This document shows, piece after piece, positions 24,360 through 31,978 of a stretch of DNA of 41,736 bases. The notes beneath the pieces were generated by a model. That model worked only from the letters and a program-made list of their open reading frames with translations, did not search any database and was not told where the DNA came from. The DNA comes from Desulfuromonadales bacterium (GTDB taxonomy: Bacteria > Desulfobacterota > Desulfuromonadia > Geobacterales > Pseudopelobacteraceae), in the NCBI GenBank assembly GCA_015688915.1, contig JAATGX010000211.1:1-41736 (forward strand), in the 5' to 3' direction. Every line of letters starts with the position of its first letter. Position 1 is the first letter of the stretch. The position numbers were made by a program, and so were the translations under genes.

Positions 24360-25817
24360 ATGAGTCTCAACTCAATAATGGAGATCGGCAAGTCCGGTGT
24401 CGGCGTATTTCAGACAGCCATTGCCGTTACCGGGCAAAACATCGCCAACGTCAATACGGAAGGCTATTCTCGGCAGCAGGTTGTTCTGGAAACCGCGCCC
24501 ACCTCGCCCAGCAACGGGTTTACCCTGGGTAATGGCGTCCGCCTCGCTTCGGTTGACCGCTACTACGACGGGCTGCTGCAGCAGCAACTGGTAACGGCCC
24601 AGTCCACCCAAGGCAATGACACGACAAAGTCCAATGTGCTGCAACAGATCGAGCCGGCTTTCAACGAGGTTGCCAATGACGGCCTGGGTGACGCCATCAC
24701 GAAGTTCTTCGGAGCCTGGCAGGATCTGACCCTGAACCCGGCCGGCGCCACCGAGCGCCAGACGGTCCTGTCCCGCGCGCAGATTCTGGTGGATAACTTC
24801 AACTCGGTCAGCACCACGCTCACCAACACAGCCAAGGCCCAGGACGACGCGCTTGTCCCGCTCACGGCCGACATAAGCGCCACGCTCAAGAACATCGCCC
24901 AACTTAACAGCCAGATCAAGATCACCCAGCAGGTCAGCGGCAATGCCAACGAACTCAAGGATCAGCGCGATTTATTGATACGCAACCTGAGTACCGAGGT
25001 GGGGATCAGTTACAAGGAAAATAGCGACGGGACCGTGGATGTGAATCTCAGCACAACCGCTGGCGGGGGCGGTGGTCAGGCGTTGGTAAGTGGCGTCCAG
25101 TATGCGACCATGTACACCGACAACGCCGGCGGAACCACAGCCAATGACATCTACCTGACGGCCGTGGGAAATCCTCCTCCGGCGAATGCTCCTGCCACGG
25201 ACACCAAAATCACCGCAACTGTGGGAGGGACGAACAACAGTCTCGGAGAATTGGGCGCAACCCTGGGGTTGCGCGATACGATCATCCCCGGCTATCTTGG
25301 CCAGGTGAACGAGTTGGCGGACCAGATAGTCACCGCGGTGAATGCGCAGCACGCAGCGGGCTTTGATAGCAGCGGGGCTCCGGGAGGTGATTTCTTTGAT
25401 GTGACAACCAACCCTCCAGGTACGGATGCCGCAACGATTACATTGGGTATCACCGACGCCAATAAGATCGCCGCCTCGTCGAGCGCCGCCTCGTCCAGTG
25501 ATAACGGCAACGCCGTTGCCCTTGCTCAATTACAGAACGCCGCAATCTCTTTCACCAGTGGATCGGCTACCTTCAACAGCTATTACGACGGCCTGGTCAG
25601 CAAGGTTGGTCTGGATGTCCAGTCGGCCCAGAATACCGTATCCCAGGATACGGCCTTTACCCAACAGTTGTCGACGCTCCGGGAATCCAATTCCGGGGTG
25701 TCGCTGGATGAAGAACTGACCAATCTGGTGCAATACCAACGTTCCTACCAGGCATCGGCTAAAATTATTACCACCGCGACCGATATGATGGACACCGTGC
25801 TCGGCCTCATACGATAG
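24360..25817 (+). CDS. flgK: Hook-filament junction protein FlgK
   Basis: FlgK joins hook and filament. The 485-residue product starts MSLNSIMEIGKSGVGVFQTA and QNIANVNTEGYSRQQVVLE, the family signature. It has NEVANDGLGDAITKFFGAWQ around residue 100 and ends with DEELTNLVQYQRSYQASAKI and TTATDMMDTVLGLIR. The middle (about residues 200-400) is the variable exposed domain, rich in G, T and S. AGGGAGG lies 6 nt before ATG 24360. It is one nt after flgN and 10 nt before flgL. Confidence 0.97.
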   Translation: MSLNSIMEIGKSGVGVFQTAIAVTGQNIANVNTEGYSRQQVVLETAPTSPSNGFTLGNGVRLASVDRYYDGLLQQQLVTAQSTQGNDTTKSNVLQQIEPAFNEVANDGLGDAITKFFGAWQDLTLNPAGATERQTVLSRAQILVDNFNSVSTTLTNTAKAQDDALVPLTADISATLKNIAQLNSQIKITQQVSGNANELKDQRDLLIRNLSTEVGISYKENSDGTVDVNLSTTAGGGGGQALVSGVQYATMYTDNAGGTTANDIYLTAVGNPPPANAPATDTKITATVGGTNNSLGELGATLGLRDTIIPGYLGQVNELADQIVTAVNAQHAAGFDSSGAPGGDFFDVTTNPPGTDAATITLGITDANKIAASSSAASSSDNGNAVALAQLQNAAISFTSGSATFNSYYDGLVSKVGLDVQSAQNTVSQDTAFTQQLSTLRESNSGVSLDEELTNLVQYQRSYQASAKIITTATDMMDTVLGLIR

Positions 25818-25827
25818 GAGATACGTC

Positions 25828-26736
25828 ATGCGCATTACTCAGAACATCACCGCCCAGAATTCCATCTACAACCTTCAGCAGGGCCGCGCCAAGCTTGACA
25901 AGCTTCAGGAACTGTCGGCCACGGGTGCCAACATCAACCGTCCCAGCGATGATCCCATCGGCGCCAGCCTGCTGCTCTCGCTCAGCGACCAGCTCAAGGC
26001 CGGCGACCAGTATTCCAGCAATATCACCAAGGCCAGCACGTTTCTCCAGGTTTCCAGCACGGCCCTGCAGGGGATGGCCGACACCATGCAGCAGGCAAAA
26101 ACGCTGATCTCCACCATAGCCAGCGGCACCACCGATCCAACCGAGCGTGCGAACGTGGCCGAACAACTGACCACCCTGAAAAAGACGTTGGTGGACTACG
26201 GCAACACCCAGTTGGGAAACCAATATGTCTTTGGCGGCGCCAATGGCGCGACCCCCTTTAGCCAGACCTCGTCCTCTTATGCAGGTGACTCAACCATCCT
26301 GAATGTGCAGATCGGACAGTCCGCCACCCAGTCGATGAGCATCCCCGGCAATCAGATCCTCAATGGGACCAGCACGGCCACCCCTGCTTCACCTTATGGA
26401 ACAACCGATATCCTCAAGACCTTGGACGATCTGATCACGGCCGTGTCGGCCAATGATGTGACTGGCATTCAAGCCGGAGCCAACGCGCTTGAAGACGGGG
26501 CAGACCAGATAACCAAGGCCCAGACCGAGGTGGCGTCGCGCCTGACGCGGCTTGACAATGCCACCACCATGAATGCGAACAACAAGAATACCCTGGAAAC
26601 GATCGCCGGTAATACCCAGAATGTCGACTATGCAAAACTGGCAGTTGAACTGACCCAGCAGCAGACCGCTTTCCAGGCATCGCTATCGGCCACGGCCAAG
26701 GTTACCCAGTTGTCGCTGCTGGATTATCTGAGTTAA
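25828..26736 (+). CDS. flgL: Hook-filament junction protein FlgL
   Basis: FlgL is the second junction protein, adjoining the filament. It resembles a short flagellin. The 302-residue product has RITQNITAQNSIYNLQQGRA and INRPSDDPIGASLLLSLSDQ at the N-terminus, GGANGATPF in the middle, and YAKLAVELTQQQTAFQASLS near the C-terminus. TAGGAGA lies about 8 nt before ATG 25828. It is the last flagellar gene here and is followed by a strong terminator. csrA and fliW, often placed next in related organisms, are absent. Confidence 0.96.
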   Translation: MRITQNITAQNSIYNLQQGRAKLDKLQELSATGANINRPSDDPIGASLLLSLSDQLKAGDQYSSNITKASTFLQVSSTALQGMADTMQQAKTLISTIASGTTDPTERANVAEQLTTLKKTLVDYGNTQLGNQYVFGGANGATPFSQTSSSYAGDSTILNVQIGQSATQSMSIPGNQILNGTSTATPASPYGTTDILKTLDDLITAVSANDVTGIQAGANALEDGADQITKAQTEVASRLTRLDNATTMNANNKNTLETIAGNTQNVDYAKLAVELTQQQTAFQASLSATAKVTQLSLLDYLS

Positions 26737-26765
26737 GACGGATACAGACGACTCATCTTGTGTGG

Positions 26766-26796
26766 AGGCGGGGCCAAAAGGCTCCGCCTTTTTTTT
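26766..26796 (+). terminator. Intrinsic terminator after flgL
   Basis: AGGCGGGGCC at 26766-26775 pairs with GGCTCCGCCT at 26780-26789 (one G-T pair) around an AAAA loop, followed by eight T (26789-26796). It lies 30 nt after the flgL stop and marks the end of the flagellar transcript. Confidence 0.9.
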
Positions 26797-26842
26797 GAAA
26801 TCAAGTATTAATTCTGATGCGCGCTGATCTTCCGTCAAGCGT

Positions 26843-26930
26843 CCCCCCCTTTGAAAAAGGGGGGTCAGGGGGGATTTGAAGGTGCGCCGTCAAAGGCAAA
26901 TCCCCCTACATCCCCCTTTTTCAAAGGGGG
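26843..26930. repeat. 88-bp three-hairpin repeat element, copy 2 (inverted)
   Basis: This is the reverse complement of the element at 11455-11542, with the same length, the same three stems and only a few substitutions (for example ATGTA in place of ATTGA after the first stem). The inner loop GGTGCGCCGTCAA is preserved as the inverse of TTGACGGCGCACC. It lies between the flgL terminator and the MATE gene. The MATE frame is open through it but the similarity begins only after it. Confidence 0.88.
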
Positions 26931-27016
26931 ACTTGTCACGTGGGCACTGTTGGCGGAGATCAGCGCCCATCAGGAAATGCATTGACCTTCCAATTGTCCG
27001 GTCATATAAAGGATTC

Positions 27017-28366
27017 ATGTCGTTTCCTGGCACATCCACTCCAATCCGCCGCAAGCCGATCTCCATCCGCCGCGATGTATTCCGTCTCTCCCTGCCGGTA
27101 CTGCTTTCCTCATTGTTTCAACGGTTGGTGGCAATAGTCGATATCTTCCTTACCGGCGGATTGGGAGCCGCGGCCATCGCTGCCACCGGACTCGGCCAGT
27201 TGCTGGTCTTCGTCGTCATGACCGTATTCTGGGGGCTTTCCACCGGCGCTACGGTGGTGATCGCCCATATGTGGGGGGGCGGACAACGGAGGGAAGCGCG
27301 GGATGCTGCCTTCTCGGCCGTTCTGGCATGCCTGGCCCTGACAGCGGTCTGCTCGGCGGCGGGCGGCCTGTGGGGTGGCGATCTGGCACGCCTGATGGGC
27401 GCGAGGTCGGACGTACTGGCCATGGCCTCCGAGTATATCTGCCTGGTTTTTCTTTACTTGATCTTCACCACCGGCCTCAACGTCCTCTCGGCCATCATGC
27501 ACGGCACCGGCAACACCCGTACCCCCATGGAGGCCATCATCGTGGTCAACATACTCCATGTTGTCCTGGCGTGGCCGTTGATCTACGGCAAATTCGGCCT
27601 CCCCGCCCTGGGGGTCAAGGGGGCGGCCATAGCCATCAATGTTTCCGAATGTATCGGCTTCGGCTATCTGCTGGTCCAGGCGATCCGTCTGAAATTCATC
27701 TCGTTCGGCCGGCCGAATGGCGCGTTGTTCGGCCGAATCTGGCGGATGGGGTGGCCGGTGGCCCTGGAGCGCATCGCCCAGCAGAGCGGCCAGTTGTTCT
27801 ATTCCAGCTTCATCATCGGCTACGGCACCAGCGCCTATGCCGCTCATCAGATCGGCGTCTCCATCGAATCGCTCTCCTTCATGCCGGGCGCGGGAATGGG
27901 TATTGCAGCCGCCTCGCTGATGGGGCGGGCGCTGGGGGCGGGAAAGGTCAAACGCGCGCGTATCAGCCACAACGAGGCGCTGCGGTTGGCACTCGCGGTC
28001 ATGGGCGTCATGGCGCTGACCTTCCTGCTTGTGCCCCGGTACCTGGTGGGGCTGTTCACCCCTGACCCGGACGTCATTGCAAAAGGGTGCGTCTTTCTGC
28101 GGCTGGTGGCCTTTGCCCAGATGCCTCTGGCGGTTTCCTTCGTCTACGCCGGCAGCCTGCGCGGAACGGGCGACACGTTCTATGTTTTCATCGTGACGCT
28201 GCTTGCCATGTGGGGGATACGGGTGGCGTTGTCGTGGGTGGCGGTGGGATGGCTGCACCTTTCGCTGTATGCCGTATGGGGGGTGTTCCTGCTCGACTGG
28301 TATTTCCGTGGAGCGGCCTTTGCCTGGCGCTACCACCGGCGCGACCTGCACGGCGTGGCATTGTGA
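27017..28366 (+). CDS. MATE-family multidrug/toxin efflux protein
   Basis: The 449-residue product is a membrane protein with about 12 helices in two halves, typical of MATE Na+/H+ antiporters. The first helix region is RLSLPVLLSSLFQRLVAIVD, followed by GLGAAAIAATGLGQLLVF, and the second half repeats it (YGTSAYAAHQIGVSIESLSF, GMGIAAASLMGRALGAGKVK). These are the MATE signature positions. The substrate cannot be told from the sequence. ATG 27017 follows AAAGGA closely. Upstream frame covers only repeat sequence. It runs head-on into the MFS gene, ending 9 nt from it. Confidence 0.9.
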   Translation: MSFPGTSTPIRRKPISIRRDVFRLSLPVLLSSLFQRLVAIVDIFLTGGLGAAAIAATGLGQLLVFVVMTVFWGLSTGATVVIAHMWGGGQRREARDAAFSAVLACLALTAVCSAAGGLWGGDLARLMGARSDVLAMASEYICLVFLYLIFTTGLNVLSAIMHGTGNTRTPMEAIIVVNILHVVLAWPLIYGKFGLPALGVKGAAIAINVSECIGFGYLLVQAIRLKFISFGRPNGALFGRIWRMGWPVALERIAQQSGQLFYSSFIIGYGTSAYAAHQIGVSIESLSFMPGAGMGIAAASLMGRALGAGKVKRARISHNEALRLALAVMGVMALTFLLVPRYLVGLFTPDPDVIAKGCVFLRLVAFAQMPLAVSFVYAGSLRGTGDTFYVFIVTLLAMWGIRVALSWVAVGWLHLSLYAVWGVFLLDWYFRGAAFAWRYHRRDLHGVAL

Positions 28367-28375
28367 GCACGTTGT

Positions 28376-29578
28376 CTATGCCGCCTGCGCTCCCTGTGCT
28401 GGGTCGGAAACGCTACGGTACAGCACGAAAAACACCAGCGTCAGCGTCAGGGATATCGCTCCTGCCAGGATAAATCCATTTCTGAAGCCGATCACCCGAA
28501 TCATGCCTCCCATGGTGGCGGAACTCAGCATCATCCCCAGGTAGATGCAACTGTTATAGAGTCCCATGGCCAGTCCCCGTTGCTCCTGCGACACAACTTC
28601 GGCCACCAGCGCACCCAGGGCGGTGAAGCCGACCCCCATGCCAAGGCCGAGCAGGGCGGCGCAGGCCGACAGGATAACAACGCCGCTGAACATACCGGTC
28701 ATACCCAGGGCGATTCCAAAGACGATCAAGCCGGCGAACGACGTCAGACCACGGTCGAGACGGTCGCTCAGGCGGCCGAAGGGGATGCGCAGCAGGGCGT
28801 TGGCCAGGGCCTGGGCCGCGAAGACGATGCCCACGTGGCCGGCGTCGAGTCCCTGGGCCTTGGCGTGCAGCGGCAGGAACGTGACAAACATCCCGAAACC
28901 GAAACAGCCGCCGAGGGTGCCCAAAAGGCCTGCCAGCAAGCGATGGTTGTGCAGCAGAATGGAGAGCGAACTGCGGAGGGAGATCTTCCGCTCCTTGGCG
29001 CGGCTGTGGATCATCCTCTTTGGCAAAAATACGTGGGAAATCAGGAAGGCCAGGAATATCAAGCCTCCCGATACTAGAAAAACCTGTCCCAGCCCCCAGG
29101 CACGGCCCAACAGGCCACCGGCCGCCGGGCCGAAGGTCATGCCGAGATAGACCGCCGTGGTGTACCAGCTATAGGCGCGTCCCAACTGTGAACGGGGGGC
29201 GACGTCGGCAATGAAGGACATCATGGTGGGGGTGAAGGCGGCCAACCCGATGCCAAACAGCAGGTAAATGGCGGCCATTGCCAGTGGGCCGGTGCTGAGG
29301 GGGATCAGCAGCGACGAAACCGACATGAGCAACAGTCCGCCCAACAGCATCGGTCGCCGGCCGAGACGGTCGGAAAGGAGCCCGGCGGGGATGGCCAGGA
29401 ACCCGGCCGACAGCATGAAGGCTGCGTTGATCATCCCCACCTGGTCGGTTCCTGCTCCCCGGGATGCCGCAAAGAGCGGCAGCACCGGGATCCGCATGTA
29501 GGTGCCTAAAAAACAGACCAAGCCGATGCCGCAACCGATCAGCACCTGGCGTGCGTGATGGGGTGGTTGTGATTCCAT
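28376..29578 (-). CDS. Major facilitator superfamily transporter (efflux type)
   Basis: The 400-residue product has 12 predicted membrane helices. The family loop between helices 2 and 3, AGLLSDRLGRRPMLLGG, is clear at about residues 65-80, and a related RLSDRLDRGLTSFAG lies in the second half. The build is that of drug-exporting MFS members. It begins 58 nt after the Fe-S gene and has the same orientation as the genes behind the TetR regulator, so it is probably the last gene of that operon. Its stop is 9 nt from the end of the convergent MATE gene. Substrate unknown. Confidence 0.88.
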   Translation of the reverse strand: MESQPPHHARQVLIGCGIGLVCFLGTYMRIPVLPLFAASRGAGTDQVGMINAAFMLSAGFLAIPAGLLSDRLGRRPMLLGGLLLMSVSSLLIPLSTGPLAMAAIYLLFGIGLAAFTPTMMSFIADVAPRSQLGRAYSWYTTAVYLGMTFGPAAGGLLGRAWGLGQVFLVSGGLIFLAFLISHVFLPKRMIHSRAKERKISLRSSLSILLHNHRLLAGLLGTLGGCFGFGMFVTFLPLHAKAQGLDAGHVGIVFAAQALANALLRIPFGRLSDRLDRGLTSFAGLIVFGIALGMTGMFSGVVILSACAALLGLGMGVGFTALGALVAEVVSQEQRGLAMGLYNSCIYLGMMLSSATMGGMIRVIGFRNGFILAGAISLTLTLVFFVLYRSVSDPAQGAQAA

Positions 29579-29636
29579 GAATCTCTTTCAGCGGTCGGGG
29601 ACAGTCGGAACGGCTTTCGCCTGTCCAGGGCGTCGT

Positions 29637-30476
29637 TTAGGCTTGTTTCACGCCGGTCGGGATTTGACCTTCGCAGGGTACCTTGGTCTGGCAGAGGCCG
29701 CAACCGGTTTCCGCGACACCATGGCGCTCGGCCACCGCCTTGGGGATGGTTCCATAGACATGCTCGCGGCAGGCTATTTTATCCCGCTCCCCGGGGAGGA
29801 CCGCATTGACCGGACAGCGGCTGATGCAGGCACCGCAACTGCCATTTGACAGGAAGAGGCACCACTCTCCCCGCGTGCTATAAGCGCGTGGTGTCGGGGT
29901 CAGGGTGAGGTCGGTCACCACACTGCCGCAGCGGTGGGCGATTCCCCGCCGGGTAATCAATCCGCCGTTGAGGCTGAAGGTGCCAAGTCCGGCCGCATAG
30001 GCGGCGTGACGCTCCGACCAGGTGGAGGCGATGCCGACGAGCGGGTCCTCCAGCGAGCTCCAGCCCGGAGCAAGCTGCGGGGCGACCGACCGCTGTCCCT
30101 GTTCTGTGAGAAAGGCGGTCAGGTGCTTGCGGAGCGCGGTATTGAACTGCTCGCCGAATGCCCTGGTCCGTGCCCATTCCTGGGAAGGGTAGATGGTCTC
30201 ACGGCGGTTACTTTCCCGTGTCTGCCTCGTGATCGGCAGGACCCAGCTTATAACCGCGCCTGCGTGAATGCTATCTCCGAAGGCGCTTTCCATGACCTCT
30301 TGCGGGGTGCGATGAAAGTCGCCTATGATCGTCTTATACTCGCTGAAAAGCGGATCGTCGGCCGTAGCGAAGCCGACCAGCGGTTCGTCGAAATAGGGCT
30401 CTTCGCCATCCGGGAAACGATTTGCCGGGTCTTCCCGGACAAAGCGTGCGATCTCGTTACGAATGTGCTCTTCCAT
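29637..30476 (-). CDS. Fe-S protein related to epoxyqueuosine reductase
   Basis: The 279-residue product resembles the COG1600 group. Its N-terminal half carries a segment AGLGTFSLNGGLITRRGIAH around residues 161-180, similar to the cobamide-binding part of QueG. The C-terminal half has cysteines at 206, 214, 217 and 221 (CGACISRCP), 236, 269, 272 and 278 that could hold two 4Fe-4S clusters. The usual first cysteine of the ferredoxin motif is missing at 211, and C206 or C236 may replace it. It is shorter than QueG and lacks the HEAT tail, so a queuosine role is doubtful. Start ATG 30476 follows AAAGGAG with 6 nt spacing. Upstream ATGs lack a site. Confidence 0.78.
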   Translation of the reverse strand: MEEHIRNEIARFVREDPANRFPDGEEPYFDEPLVGFATADDPLFSEYKTIIGDFHRTPQEVMESAFGDSIHAGAVISWVLPITRQTRESNRRETIYPSQEWARTRAFGEQFNTALRKHLTAFLTEQGQRSVAPQLAPGWSSLEDPLVGIASTWSERHAAYAAGLGTFSLNGGLITRRGIAHRCGSVVTDLTLTPTPRAYSTRGEWCLFLSNGSCGACISRCPVNAVLPGERDKIACREHVYGTIPKAVAERHGVAETGCGLCQTKVPCEGQIPTGVKQA

Positions 30477-30516
30477 CCTCATCTCCTTTCGTCTCATAAA
30501 CCTGGGCTGATGATCT

Positions 30517-31089
30517 TCATTTGGCAATGGATTTGCCGATCTCCCATGCTTTTCCCAAGAAGGCGCCGATGCCGTAATAACCCCTGTGGGCCGTGTCCCA
30601 GATCAGCGGTTTCACCTTGGTGATGTCGGGATAACCCTTTGCCCCCAGCACCGCCTCATCCGCCTTCACATCCAGGATCTCGCCCACGAACTGGGTGTGC
30701 AGGCCGATCTCCAGGATGTGGAGCAGTCGACACTCCACCACCAGCGGCGCTTCCCCCACATAGGGCGCATCCACCAGTTCGCTCCGCACCGGTGTCCATC
30801 CGCAGGCGGCGAACTTGTCCACGTCGCGGCCGGAAACGATGCCGGCATAATCGGCCCCGGCCGCCTGCGCCTCGGACGGAATGCTGACCGTGTAAGCCCC
30901 GCGGGCCTTGATGGCGGCATGGCTGTGGGTCGCCTTGCGCAGCGATACGGTGACGCAGGGGGGATCGCTACAGCAGATGCCGCCCCAGGCTGCCGTCATG
31001 ATGTTTGCTTTTCCCTCGTCATCATAGGTCCCGACCAGCCAGACCGGGCTCGGCGTAGCCAATGTCTTTGCTCCCAGCGATTGTTTCAT
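30517..31089 (-). CDS. Flavin reductase-like FMN-binding protein
   Basis: The 190-residue product fits the flavin reductase-like domain family (split-barrel FMN binders): LATPSPVWLVGTYDDEGKAN, the AAWGGICCSDPPCVTVSLRK segment, and HSHAAIKARGAYTVSIPSE. Such proteins often bind FMN tightly and reduce quinones, flavins or toxic electrophiles. The start ATG 31089 has GGGAGGAA just before it. The frame is open 19 codons further upstream without a site. It lies between TetR and the Fe-S gene on the same strand, 40 nt before the latter. A shared redox or detoxification role is inferred from the cluster. Confidence 0.85.
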   Translation of the reverse strand: MKQSLGAKTLATPSPVWLVGTYDDEGKANIMTAAWGGICCSDPPCVTVSLRKATHSHAAIKARGAYTVSIPSEAQAAGADYAGIVSGRDVDKFAACGWTPVRSELVDAPYVGEAPLVVECRLLHILEIGLHTQFVGEILDVKADEAVLGAKGYPDITKVKPLIWDTAHRGYYGIGAFLGKAWEIGKSIAK

Positions 31090-31133
31090 CTGTTCCTCCC
31101 TTATGGTGTGGTGATGGTATGAACTACAGATCA

Positions 31134-31151
31134 GGCCGGTCGTCACCGGCC
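31134..31151 (-). other. Perfect hairpin between the TetR gene and the flavin reductase gene
   Basis: GGCCGGT at 31134-31140 pairs with ACCGGCC at 31145-31151 around a CGTC loop. On the transcribed (-) strand the T-rich stretch comes before the hairpin, not after it, so it is not a standard terminator. It may stabilise or process the message between the two genes. Confidence 0.4.
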
Positions 31152-31169
31152 CCGGAAAAAATAACTCTC

Positions 31170-31751
31170 TTATTGTAGCGTCGTGGCAAACAGAACCTCA
31201 ATAAAGTCACGCATCGGCCCGGGCGATTTCATTACCTTGCTGCGCAGGATCGCCCCTTCCCAGCCGGAGAGGATAAAGCCGGCCGCCACGTTCGGGTCGA
31301 TGCTTCCGGGGAGTTCTCCGCGTTGTTGCGCCTCGTGCAGACATGCGGCGAAGCGTTCCCGCCATATTTGAAAGATGCTCTCCAGCCGTTCGCGAAAGCG
31401 TTCGTTCAGGTCGGCCATTTCCTGCCCCAGGTTGCCGATCAGGCATCCCCTGGTACACTGGTTCTGCGTCACGCGAGCCAGGCTGTCCTCCAGAAAGTGA
31501 CGGATGCGATTGAGCGGCGTCTCCCCCCCATCGTTCAGAAATGTGGTGAGACGTTGCTCGAAACGTTCGGCAAAACGGTCGATCACCGCAAGGCCGAATT
31601 CCTCTTTGCTCCTGAAATAGTGGTAGAACGATCCCTTGGGTATGCCAGCCTCCTTCAGAATCGCGTCGATGCCGGTGGCGTTGAACCCCTGGCGGGAGAT
31701 CAGGTCGGTTCCGATCTTAATGATTGTGCTCCGTGTGTCTTTCTTTTCCAT
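31170..31751 (-). CDS. TetR/AcrR-family transcriptional regulator
   Basis: The 193-residue product has an N-terminal helix-turn-helix (TIIKIGTDLISRQGFNATGI, then DAILKEAGIPKGSFYHYFRS, residues 9-48) and a C-terminal ligand domain of about 140 residues (TRGCLIGNLGQEMADLNERF). This is the layout of TetR repressors of redox or efflux genes, and it resembles the NemR-type subgroup. A palindrome 12 bp upstream of its ATG is its likely own operator. It is the first gene of a minus-strand set with a flavin reductase, an Fe-S protein and an MFS exporter. The inducer is unknown. Confidence 0.92.
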   Translation of the reverse strand: MEKKDTRSTIIKIGTDLISRQGFNATGIDAILKEAGIPKGSFYHYFRSKEEFGLAVIDRFAERFEQRLTTFLNDGGETPLNRIRHFLEDSLARVTQNQCTRGCLIGNLGQEMADLNERFRERLESIFQIWRERFAACLHEAQQRGELPGSIDPNVAAGFILSGWEGAILRSKVMKSPGPMRDFIEVLFATTLQ

Positions 31752-31762
31752 GGGGCCGAAAA

Positions 31763-31778
31763 TAGACCGGTCTGTCTA
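31763..31778. promoter_or_regulatory. TetR-type operator palindrome
   Basis: TAGACCGGTCTGTCTA has outer arms TAGAC/GTCTA and an inner perfect palindrome AGACCGGTCT. It lies 12-27 bp before the TetR start codon (31751, minus strand). NemR-type regulators are known to bind TAGACC/GGTCTA palindromes. The match is by pattern and position only. Confidence 0.7.
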
Positions 31779-31805
31779 GTAAGTCAAGCTTGAATTTCGG
31801 TGCCA

Positions 31806-31865
31806 TGCACCATCAAAAATGGTGTGCCGCTGAGGGGGGAACAGCGGCCATCTTCCGCGGCACAC
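31806..31865 (+). other. Two overlapping hairpins in the TetR-LOG intergenic region
   Basis: CACCAT (31808-31813) pairs with ATGGTG (31819-31824). GTGTGCCGC (31822-31830) pairs with GCGGCACAC (31857-31865). The two share bases 31822-31824, so only one can form fully. They lie upstream of the promoter predicted for the LOG gene. No T-run follows. Confidence 0.35.
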
Positions 31866-31869
31866 ACCG

Positions 31870-31902
31870 TTGACAAGCACCACCGTCAGGTGGATACTTG
31901 TC
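31870..31902 (+). promoter_or_regulatory. Promoter with overlapping dyad before the LOG gene
   Basis: TTGACA (31870-31875), a 17-nt spacer and GATACT (31893-31898) form a good sigma-70 promoter 80 nt before the LOG start. An interrupted dyad lies across it: GACAAG (31872-31877) with CTTGTC (31897-31902), and CCACC (31880-31884) with GGTGG (31889-31893). This is a typical place for a repressor site. Confidence 0.55.
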
Positions 31903-31978
31903 GGCGGCGCACGAAAAGAACCCGCGTGTCGCTGAATGAAAAAACCGCAGCGGCGTGGCGGCACCTAAGGGAGAGGTT

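Noticed and set aside
26876..27016. An N-terminal extension of the MATE protein
   Set aside because: The extra 47 codons are a translation of the repeat element and following spacer. Family similarity and a ribosome binding site begin at 27017.
27110..28351. A 413-codon minus-strand open frame opposite the MATE gene
   Set aside because: Composition is H/Q/R/P-rich without helices or motifs. The + strand encodes a well-formed MATE transporter.
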